Assembly (NCBI GenBank): GCA_905371275.1
Contig: CAJPLH010000050.1
Span: 1 to 11,931, forward strand
Source of the DNA: Prevotellaceae bacterium
Lineage (GTDB): Bacteria > Bacteroidota > Bacteroidia > Bacteroidales > Bacteroidaceae
Length of the DNA: 11,931 nt
Direction: 5' to 3'
The position numbers and the translations under genes were made by a program. The notes beneath the pieces are model-generated. The model was not told where the DNA came from and did no database searches. It worked only from the letters and a program-made list of their open reading frames with translations. Within the stretch, counting starts at the first letter, position 1; each line of letters begins with the position of its first letter. Below are positions 6,516 through 11,931 of the stretch, in pieces.

Positions 6516-6646
6516 GCTCAATTCCGGACTGTCGGATGGGTGTTTTTGCACTCGAATTCCCACGTTTTTTCCCTGCGTGTGACAGATGTGACAGCAAAAA
6601 AACACAACTTCTCTGGGTAATACGCGCGCACATGTACGCGCACGTA
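6348..6646. repeat. large composite inverted repeat with paired CTGTCACA sites
   Basis: The left arm reads CGCGTAT (6371-6377), a 16-nt gap, T7 (6394-6400), then CTGTCACATCTGTCACA (6401-6417). The right arm is its mirror in the same order: TGTGACAGATGTGACAG (6578-6594), one C, A7 (6596-6602), a 17-nt gap, then ATACGCG (6620-6626). Each arm holds two directly repeated CTGTCACA octamers 9 nt apart, so there are four copies in two orientations. Outside the arms are alternating purine-pyrimidine stretches: 6348-6359, 6361-6378 and a 27-nt run at 6620-6646. The 11-mer TACGCGCGCAC also recurs directly at 6361 and 6621. The symmetry centre is near 6498. Confidence 0.75.
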
Positions 6647-6668
6647 ACGAAGCCAGAACGCACAAACA

Positions 6669-6747
6669 AAGATGCACAAGAGAAAGGCAGGAGATGAAAG
6701 AAACGATGTACACATGAACCTAAGATGCACAAGAGAGGTGCAGGAGA
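6669..6747 (+). repeat. 53-bp-period direct repeat
   Basis: AAGATGCACAAGAGA occurs at 6669-6683 and 6722-6736. In both copies four variable bases follow and then CAGGAGA (6688-6694 and 6741-6747). The offset is exactly 53 bp for both blocks. It lies between the composite inverted repeat and the U32 promoter. Confidence 0.7.
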
Positions 6748-6955
6748 AAAGCATTCAATGTCGTCACACATCAGCACATTTGACATGCAGACATAACATT
6801 TCAGAGGAGAGAAGAGATTTTTCTGTACTTTTTCGCGTTTTTTTGTCTCTTTGGGGCAAATGAAGGGGTATATGTATAGGGAGCAATCGCAAAGTGCGCG
6901 GTGCAAACGAAATGGTGTTTTGAATCGCGAGGGAGGTTTTCAGAAGAAAAACAAC

Positions 6956-6984
6956 TTGCATCTCAGCCTTTTTCCGTATCTTTG
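6956..6984 (+). promoter_or_regulatory. Bacteroidota-type promoter for the U32 operon
   Basis: TATCTTTG at 6977-6984 matches the Bacteroidota -7 element TAnnTTTG exactly. A TTG at 6956-6958, 18 bp upstream, fits the -33 element with slightly short spacing. It lies about 73 bp before the chosen ATG of the U32 gene, giving an A- and C-rich leader of roughly 65 nt with no Shine-Dalgarno sequence, as is usual in this phylum. Confidence 0.65.
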
Positions 6985-7056
6985 CTTGTCTTATCCCAAT
7001 GGGCAAGAAAGACCAACACACTGACGACTAACAAAACGACTTTATCAACTACGTTC

Positions 7057-8307
7057 ATGGACAAAATGACTATGACATACGAAATAATGGCACCTGTGGG
7101 TTCACGAGAAGCCCTCGCTGCTGCCCTCAAAGCTGGTGCCGACTCCATCTATTTTGGCATCGAATCGCTCAATATGCGCTCGCACTCTGCCAGCAAGTTC
7201 ACGATAGAAGACTTGCACGACATCGCCGCGCAATGTGCCGCGAAGGGGGTGAAGAGTTATCTCACGGTGAATACCATCATCTATGGCGAAGACCTGGAAC
7301 TGATGCGCAAAATCTGTGATGCTGCCAAAGAGGCGAGCATTTCGGCGGTGATTGCAGCCGACGTGGCGGTGTTGAGCTATTGCCGCACCATCGACCAAGA
7401 GGTGCATCTCTCCACCCAACTCAACATTTCGAACGAGGAGGCGTTGCGCTTCTACTCGGCTTTTGCAGATGTGGTGGTGTTGGCGCGTGAATTGAATATG
7501 GAACAGGTGCGCAAAATCGCTGATTTCATTGAAGCCAACCAAATCAAAGGGCCTAATGGCGAATTGATTCGCATCGAAATGTTTTGCCATGGCGCGCTCT
7601 GTATGGCGGTGAGCGGTAAATGCTATCTCTCGCTCGACAACCAAGGACGCTCTGCCAACCGCGGACAGTGCATGCAGCAATGTCGCCGCAAATATACGGT
7701 GACCGACAAAGAGACGGGCGTGGAGCTCGACATCGACAACGAGTACATCATGAGTCCAAAGGACTTGAAAACCATTGGTTTCATCGACAAAATGATGGCA
7801 GCCGGTGTGTCGGTGTTCAAGATTGAAGGTCGTGCGCGCTCAGCCGAATATGTCTACACCGTGGTGCAGTGCTACAAAGAAGCCATTCAGGCGGTGCAAG
7901 ACGGTACTTTCACCGAAGAAAAGGTGAAAGCGTGGGATGAGCGACTAGCCACGGTGTTCAATCGCGGTTTCTGGGATGGTTATTACCAAGGAAGGAAATT
8001 GGGCGAATGGACCGACAAGAATGGGTCGTCCGCTACAGAGAAAAAAGAATATGTGGCGAAAGGCACGAAGTATTTCTCCAAACTCGGTGTGGCAGAGTTT
8101 TTGGTGGAAGCAGGCGAAATCAATTTGGGCGACAAACTCGTGGTGATTGGTCCCACAACAGGCGTGGTGTATATAGACGTGACATCGATGCACGGCGACA
8201 ATGGACCTGTGGAAAAGGCCACCAAGGGAATGTCTGTGGCTTTCCCCGTGAGCGAAAAGGTGCGTCCAAGCGACAAACTCTATAAACTAGTGAAGACAGG
8301 TAATTAA
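7057..8307 (+). CDS. peptidase U32 family protein, probable tRNA/rRNA hydroxylase (TrhP-like)
   Basis: The 416-residue protein starts its fold with YEIMAPVGSREALAAALKAG and DSIYFGIESLNMR, the usual opening of U32 proteins. It carries the family signature E-x-F-x2-G-A-L-C-x4-G-x-C-x-L-S at residues 174-192 (MFCHGALC, SGKC). Further cysteines at 205 and 209 (RGQCMQQCRRKY) are candidates, with C182 and C189, for an Fe-S cluster. A small C-terminal beta domain (about 340-415, GVAEFLVEAGEINLGD, PVSEKVRPSD) matches Peptidase_U32_C. Despite the name, characterised relatives TrhP and RlhA hydroxylate tRNA U34 or 23S rRNA and need prephenate. The length and single C-terminal domain favour a TrhP-like protein, but substrate choice is inferred. 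ATG 7057 is chosen; in-frame ATGs at 7066 and 7072 are possible. It heads an operon behind a TAnnTTTG promoter. Confidence 0.88.
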   Translation: MDKMTMTYEIMAPVGSREALAAALKAGADSIYFGIESLNMRSHSASKFTIEDLHDIAAQCAAKGVKSYLTVNTIIYGEDLELMRKICDAAKEASISAVIAADVAVLSYCRTIDQEVHLSTQLNISNEEALRFYSAFADVVVLARELNMEQVRKIADFIEANQIKGPNGELIRIEMFCHGALCMAVSGKCYLSLDNQGRSANRGQCMQQCRRKYTVTDKETGVELDIDNEYIMSPKDLKTIGFIDKMMAAGVSVFKIEGRARSAEYVYTVVQCYKEAIQAVQDGTFTEEKVKAWDERLATVFNRGFWDGYYQGRKLGEWTDKNGSSATEKKEYVAKGTKYFSKLGVAEFLVEAGEINLGDKLVVIGPTTGVVYIDVTSMHGDNGPVEKATKGMSVAFPVSEKVRPSDKLYKLVKTGN

Positions 8308-8315
8308 ACAAGTGT

Positions 8316-8936
8316 ATGAAACTCGTATTTGACTTCGGCGCAGTGTTGGTGGATTTGGAAAAATCGGATGCTATCGCCGCATTTGACCGTTTGGGAGTGG
8401 ACATTCGTCCTTACATCGGCACATTTCGTCAAGGCGGTGTGTTTGCTCTGTTGGAAAATGGCGACATCTCGCTGAGCGATTTCTACGATGAGATGCGCAA
8501 AATAGCCAACAATCCAGCATTGACCAACGACGAAATTCGCACAGCGTGGGAGGCTTATCTCAAAGGCATTCCGGCAGAGCGTTTGGAGATGTTGCTCAAG
8601 ATTCGTCAGCACTATGAAGTCTATGCGCTTTCCAACACCAACGAGATACACTGGACACAGAGTCTACGCGATTTCTTCACGTGGGACGGACACACGGTCA
8701 AGGACTTTTTTGACGGACTGTTTCTCTCTTACGAACTGCACGAACAAAAGCCGGATGTCGCTATCTTTCAACGCGTCACGGAGTTGCTCCACTGCGAGAA
8801 AGACGAGATTTTGTTTTTCGATGACAGTGCCGCCAACTGCGAAGCTGCACAAAACTATGGTTGGCAGGCTTTGCTAGCTCCTGCTGGTGGCGAATGGCTC
8901 AAGTATTTTGATGAAAATGGACGTTTACGCGATTGA
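8316..8936 (+). CDS. HAD-superfamily phosphatase (YihX-like subfamily)
   Basis: The 206-residue protein is a HAD hydrolase with all four motifs. Motif I is VFDFGAVLVDL with nucleophile D6. Motif II is ALSNTNEIHW with S106. Motif III is K145 in HEQKPDVAIF. Motif IV is LFFDDSAANC with D169 and D170. A helical cap lies at about 15-90 between motifs I and II (subclass C1). The position two after the nucleophile is Gly rather than Asp, as in YihX-type enzymes (DLGNV), which still act on sugar phosphates. The substrate cannot be read from sequence. It starts 8 bp after the U32 gene, and its end overlaps the likely ribF start by 20 bp, so it is in the same operon. A link to flavin metabolism (removing a phosphate from a riboflavin intermediate) is possible from context only. 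Confidence 0.88.
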   Translation: MKLVFDFGAVLVDLEKSDAIAAFDRLGVDIRPYIGTFRQGGVFALLENGDISLSDFYDEMRKIANNPALTNDEIRTAWEAYLKGIPAERLEMLLKIRQHYEVYALSNTNEIHWTQSLRDFFTWDGHTVKDFFDGLFLSYELHEQKPDVAIFQRVTELLHCEKDEILFFDDSAANCEAAQNYGWQALLAPAGGEWLKYFDENGRLRD

Positions 8937-9939
8937 TTCTCCCCATTTTTCAGTTCCCATAGCTGAGGTGTTTGTGCTAAATCGTGCGGCATTTCAGTTG
9001 GCAACAAAGCACAACGATGCTTCCGACAGGGGTTTTGCGCTCGGCGAAGTGGCTTGCACCGTGGGCTTCTTTGACGGTGTGCATCGCGGACATCAATATG
9101 TGTTGCAAACGCTGCGCACGGCTGCGCAACAACGGGCATTGCCTACGGTGGCGGTGACCTTTGCGCAGCATCCGCGCTCGCTGGTGAGTCAGACGATTCC
9201 CCCTCCGGCACTCACCACACTTGGCGAAAAAATAGAGCGGATGGGGGCGTGCCACATAGACGCTGTGGCGGTGCTCAACTTTACTCCCGAAATGGCGCGA
9301 CTCTCCGCACAAGAGTTTATGGCGCAAGTGCTGCGTGAGGGATTGGGTGCGCGCTTTCTGCTGATGGGCTACGATCATCGTTTTGGACGTCCGAAAGCCA
9401 ATGAAGGTTTTGCCGACTATGTGCGCTATGGTGCAGATTTAGGCATTGAAGTTGCCTTATGTGACAAAGCCGAAACCGCGTTGCAACTTTCTTCTTCATC
9501 GATTCGCTTACTTCTCGAACAAGGCAATGTGGCAGAAGCCAATCTCCTACTCGGACGCTCCTACAAGGTGTCGGGCGTGGTGATTCACGGTTTTCAAAAT
9601 GGCCGAAAGTTGGGATTTCCCACGGCAAATTTGCAACTAGATGCTTCCAAACTCGTGCCTCATCTGGGGAGCTATGCCACCTGGGTGACGTGGAAGGGAC
9701 AACGCTATGCAGGTATGACGAACATCGGTAGGCGTCCCACGTTGGACAATGGGGAAGAGATTAGTTTGGAAACCCATTTACTCGACTTCAAAGGCAATCT
9801 GTATGGCGAAACTCTGACACTCGAGTTCGTGGCTCGTTTGCGCGACGAGAAACGATTTGAGGGTTTGGAACACCTCAAGGCGCAGTTGGAACAAGATGCT
9901 GCGAAAACGCGCGAAGTGCTGGGCTGTTCTTCCCAATAA
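8917..9939 (+). CDS. ribF: bifunctional riboflavin kinase / FAD synthetase
   Basis: RibF phosphorylates riboflavin to FMN and adenylates FMN to FAD in the cytosol. The 340-residue protein has the usual two domains. The N-terminal nucleotidyltransferase shows GFFDGVHRGH (50-59), GYDHRFGR (151-158) and SSSSIR (192-197). The C-terminal kinase shows GFPTANL (233-239), NIGRRPT (269-275) and ETHLLDF with the probable catalytic Glu at 285. Length matches the family. The start is uncertain among GTG 8887, ATG 8911 and ATG 8917; the last keeps the overlap with the HAD gene to 20 bp and suits translational coupling. A 22-bp gap leads to the CPBP gene. The N-terminal segment before the first motif is longer than in many homologues. 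Confidence 0.93.
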   Translation: MDVYAIDSPHFSVPIAEVFVLNRAAFQLATKHNDASDRGFALGEVACTVGFFDGVHRGHQYVLQTLRTAAQQRALPTVAVTFAQHPRSLVSQTIPPPALTTLGEKIERMGACHIDAVAVLNFTPEMARLSAQEFMAQVLREGLGARFLLMGYDHRFGRPKANEGFADYVRYGADLGIEVALCDKAETALQLSSSSIRLLLEQGNVAEANLLLGRSYKVSGVVIHGFQNGRKLGFPTANLQLDASKLVPHLGSYATWVTWKGQRYAGMTNIGRRPTLDNGEEISLETHLLDFKGNLYGETLTLEFVARLRDEKRFEGLEHLKAQLEQDAAKTREVLGCSSQ

Positions 9940-9961
9940 AAAAAATTTACACTGAATTGAT

Positions 9962-10798
9962 ATGACATTAATCACCAAAGATTTCTTGAAATCGGCAGGT
10001 ATTTTCTGCTTGTTTCTCCTCCTACAATTGCTCATTCCCCTGGTGGCTTGGGGTTTGTCTTCACTCCCTACTTTTGCTGGAACTGTCTACAACATTCCGG
10101 GGGGGAAGAATGCTACAATTGGCATCACCATTCCTGCGATGGCTTTCTCCTTTTTTGTGGTGCAACTGGCTTTTGTGATGTTGTTGCATTTCACGGGATG
10201 GGTGAGAATCAAACTATTCAGCGGAAAATCAGCCAATTTCGGTTTTTCGGGAATGCCTATTTTCCACTTTGTAGGCGTGTTTGTGGTACTTTCGATGGGT
10301 CTCCAACTGATGTTTCAGCCTTTGCACCTGGATGATGGTAACACGAACGTGCTGTTCAAACAACTGTCCTCAAACATTTGGGGCGTGCTGAGTTTGACAA
10401 TCTTGGGCACATTGGCCGAAGAATTGACTTATCGTGCAGGTGTTTTTCAACTCACGCGCAAACACATTGGCAACATCGGAGCAATGTTTCTTTCTTCTTT
10501 GCTCTTTGCTCTTGTACACGGCAATTTGTATCAAGCCATTCCGGCTTTCTTCCTAGGCTTGGCTTTGGCTTATCTCTATCTCCGCACGGAAGATTTGCGG
10601 CTGTGTTGGTCGGCGCACATCGCCAATAATGCGCTGGCGGTTTTGGCCTTTCACTACGCTCCTCTCGCTCATTTGGGAGAACAATGGCCAGTTTGGCAAC
10701 AAGTGGGTGTGGGTGCGCTGATGGTGGCAATGGGTGGTTTCGGACTTTTGATGAAAGGTTCGCTACTCAAAAAACTATTTGGGCGCGCTAAGGGATAA
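9962..10798 (+). CDS. CPBP-family intramembrane glutamic endopeptidase (CAAX protease-like)
   Basis: The 278-residue polytopic membrane protein has about seven hydrophobic segments, including 11-35, 57-80, 100-118, 141-155, 173-187, 192-208 and 218-232. It carries the three CPBP (Abi) motifs: E153-E154-x3-R158 in LAEELTYRAG, F182-x3-H186 in LFALVHGN, and H219-x3-N223 in SAHIANN. These residues form the membrane-embedded active site in relatives such as Rce1. Bacterial members have varied roles (peptide processing, bacteriocin self-immunity, envelope maintenance), and nothing here picks one. It starts 22 bp after ribF, so it is probably the last gene of that operon; the next gene follows a repeat-containing spacer. 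Confidence 0.9.
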   Translation: MTLITKDFLKSAGIFCLFLLLQLLIPLVAWGLSSLPTFAGTVYNIPGGKNATIGITIPAMAFSFFVVQLAFVMLLHFTGWVRIKLFSGKSANFGFSGMPIFHFVGVFVVLSMGLQLMFQPLHLDDGNTNVLFKQLSSNIWGVLSLTILGTLAEELTYRAGVFQLTRKHIGNIGAMFLSSLLFALVHGNLYQAIPAFFLGLALAYLYLRTEDLRLCWSAHIANNALAVLAFHYAPLAHLGEQWPVWQQVGVGALMVAMGGFGLLMKGSLLKKLFGRAKG

Positions 10799-10806
10799 GG
10801 GCTAAT

Positions 10807-10895
10807 CTCTAACGTCTAATAATCTCGAGACACGCTTGTCGTGGCGAGCATAAAAGGGTCTATGACCCTCTAACGTCTAATTACCAACGTCTAGA
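10807..10895 (+). repeat. intergenic spacer with CTCTAACGTCTAAT repeats and hairpins
   Basis: The 14-mer CTCTAACGTCTAAT occurs exactly at 10807-10820 and 10868-10881, with a shortened third copy (CAACGTCTAG, 10885-10894) touching the dusB start. Between them are two hairpins. One is CTCG-aga-CACG (10824-10834), loop CTTGT, then CGTG-g-CGAG (10840-10848). The other is AGGGTC (10855-10860), loop TAT, then GACCCT (10864-10869). This modular layout looks like a dispersed intergenic repeat. No -7 motif was found here, and no U-tract follows either hairpin. Confidence 0.6.
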
Positions 10896-11930
10896 ATGCA
10901 ATTAAGAAATCTCAACCTTGGTCATCGTCCAGTGCTGCTAGCACCAATGGAAGACGTCACCGATATCGGTTTTCGTCTACTCTGTCGCAGACTCGGTGCT
11001 TCAATGGTATATTCAGAATTTGTGGCAGCTGATGCCCTAGTGAGAATGGTCAATAAATCGTTGCAGAAACTCACCATCTGTGACGACGAACGACCGGTAG
11101 CGATTCAAATTTATGGTCGCGATCGGGGAGCCTTGGCCGAAGCCGCAGAAATAGTGGTGGAAACAGCACATCCCGACATCTTAGATCTAAATTTCGGTTG
11201 TCCGGTGAAGAAAGTAGCCGGAAAGGGTGCTGGTTCGGGTATGCTGCAAACTCCCGATTTGATGCAAGAAAGCATTCGTGCTGTGGTGGACAGAGTGGGC
11301 AACCGCGTACCAGTGACCGTGAAAACGCGCTTAGGTTGGGATCACGAACACCGCATCATTGTAGATTTGGCGGAACGCATCCAAGATTCCGGTGCTGAGG
11401 CTTTGACCATCCACGGGCGCACCCGTTGTCAGATGTACACAGGAGAAGCCGATTGGACGCTCATTGGCGAAGTGAAACGCAATCCTCGTATGCACATCCC
11501 CATCATCGGCAACGGAGATATTGCTTCGGGCGAAGATGCACTGCGCGGGTTTGAAGACTATGGAGTGGATGCAGTGATGGTGGGACGCGCCACCTTTGGT
11601 CGTCCGTGGATTTTCAAAGAGATTCGCGACACACTCGATGGCACACCGTTCGATGTTTCTTCGGCAGTGCAGAGTGATTTCGTTCCGATGTCGGCCGACT
11701 GGCAACTCGATGTGCTCAAAGAGGAAGTGCGACAGAGTGTGGAGCGGATTGACGAATATCGCGGTATCCTACACGTGCGTCGTCATTTGGCGGCAACTCC
11801 TTTGTTCAAAGGGATTCCCAATTTCCGACAAACGCGCATCGAAATGTTGCGCACGGAAAAGATGGACGAACTTTTTGAGTTGCTCGAGAGCATCCGTCCT
11901 CTTCTCCACGCAGAAAAGGAGGAAGAATAA
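10896..11930 (+). CDS. dusB: tRNA-dihydrouridine synthase (DusB type)
   Basis: This FMN enzyme reduces specific uridines in the tRNA D-loop with NADPH. The 344-residue protein shows the FMN-binding TIM-barrel opening LLAPMEDVTDIGFR (14-27), the catalytic cysteine C102 in LNFGCPVKKVAGKGAGS, K143 in VTVKTRLGWD, H173 in IHGRTR, NGDI (206-209) and GRATFGRPW (230-238). A helical C-terminal tRNA-binding region contains VRRHLAATPLFKGIPN. Spacing and motifs fit the DusB/NifR3 group, usual in Bacteroidota, rather than DusA or DusC. The gene is complete, its TAA ending one base before the window does. It follows a 97-bp spacer with repeats, so it may have its own promoter, though none was seen. Its need for FMN makes nearby ribF functionally apt. 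Confidence 0.92.
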   Translation: MQLRNLNLGHRPVLLAPMEDVTDIGFRLLCRRLGASMVYSEFVAADALVRMVNKSLQKLTICDDERPVAIQIYGRDRGALAEAAEIVVETAHPDILDLNFGCPVKKVAGKGAGSGMLQTPDLMQESIRAVVDRVGNRVPVTVKTRLGWDHEHRIIVDLAERIQDSGAEALTIHGRTRCQMYTGEADWTLIGEVKRNPRMHIPIIGNGDIASGEDALRGFEDYGVDAVMVGRATFGRPWIFKEIRDTLDGTPFDVSSAVQSDFVPMSADWQLDVLKEEVRQSVERIDEYRGILHVRRHLAATPLFKGIPNFRQTRIEMLRTEKMDELFELLESIRPLLHAEKEEE

Positions 11931-11931
11931 G

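Larger units (their letters stand above)
6080..6955. other. gene-free, repeat-rich region between accessory and core genes
   Basis: This stretch of nearly 900 bp has no credible gene. Open frames on both strands encode low-complexity or Cys/Phe/Ser-rich nonsense and overlap each other. It contains many non-coding structures, annotated separately: a 12-bp palindrome GAAACGCGTTTC (6124-6135), a 21-bp-period repeat, a 59-nt purine tract, a large composite inverted repeat with alternating purine-pyrimidine tracts, and a 53-bp-period direct repeat. The low-GC genes lie to the left and the higher-GC core genes to the right, so this is a compositional boundary. It could be the remnant of a mobile or intergenic repeat element, or a long regulatory region for the U32 operon. 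Confidence 0.6.

Noticed and set aside
6669..6747. Possible CRISPR remnant in the 53-bp-period repeat
   Set aside because: Only two copies, the repeat is interrupted by variable bases, there is no palindromic repeat end and no cas gene.
6442..6906. 154-residue - strand open frame in the gene-free region
   Set aside because: Composition is odd (many Cys, Phe, Ser), it crosses the inverted repeat and the 53-bp repeat, and overlapping frames on both strands are equally open. It may be a translated relic of a repeat element, but there is no sign of selection as a gene.
6901..7056. N-terminal extension of the U32 protein by 52 residues
   Set aside because: It would begin upstream of the likely promoter and encodes residues unrelated to the family, whose fold starts at YEIMAPVGS.
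7102..7680. 192-residue - strand open frame inside the U32 gene
   Set aside because: It is antisense to a clear family member with intact motifs and arises from the codon use of that gene.
8977..9378. 133-residue - strand open frame inside ribF
   Set aside because: Antisense shadow of the conserved nucleotidyltransferase domain; no recognisable domain of its own.
11331..11705. 124-residue - strand open frame inside dusB
   Set aside because: Antisense shadow of a well-conserved gene.

Overview
The window looks like chromosomal DNA from a member of the Bacteroidota, most likely order Bacteroidales. The evidence is a Bacteroidota-type promoter motif (TAnnTTTG) upstream of the U32 gene, no clear Shine-Dalgarno sequences before starts, AT-rich leaders, and Bacteroidota-style families (DUF4339/GYF_2 proteins, bifunctional RibF, DusB, CPBP protease). 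Genus-level placement (Prevotella- or Porphyromonas-like) is only an impression. All confident genes lie on the + strand.

Left part (1-5948), AT-rich and accessory in character. A four-gene block comes first: the tail of a GYF_2 protein, probably an SPFH-domain protein with a polyproline C-terminus; a small second GYF_2 protein; a four-helix membrane protein; and a membrane-anchored protein with a TerB-like N-terminus and a zinc ribbon. A long hairpin at 2121-2161 separates it from an orphan PD-(D/E)XK nuclease of the PDDEXK_4 type, which has a perfect palindrome upstream. Two secreted proteins follow: a probable beta-solenoid protein with an acidic tandem repeat, and an unrecognised 477-residue protein. 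The run ends at a strong terminator (6033-6079).

Middle part (about 5949-7056) is roughly 1.1 kb with no credible gene but with dense DNA structure. It holds a 12-bp palindrome, a 21-bp-period repeat, a 59-nt uninterrupted purine tract, a large composite inverted repeat built from paired CTGTCACA sites and A/T7 tracts, flanking alternating purine-pyrimidine tracts, and a 53-bp-period direct repeat. It is the most unusual part of the window and lies where base composition changes.

Right part (7057-11930), higher GC and housekeeping. A U32-family protein, probably an RNA hydroxylase, starts behind a good promoter and is followed at once by a HAD phosphatase, then by ribF (overlapping start) and a CPBP intramembrane protease. 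These four are packed as one operon. A 97-bp spacer with short repeats and hairpins leads to dusB. U32 and DusB both point to RNA modification, and RibF makes the FMN that DusB needs.

No tRNA, rRNA, CRISPR array, transposase or integrase was found.
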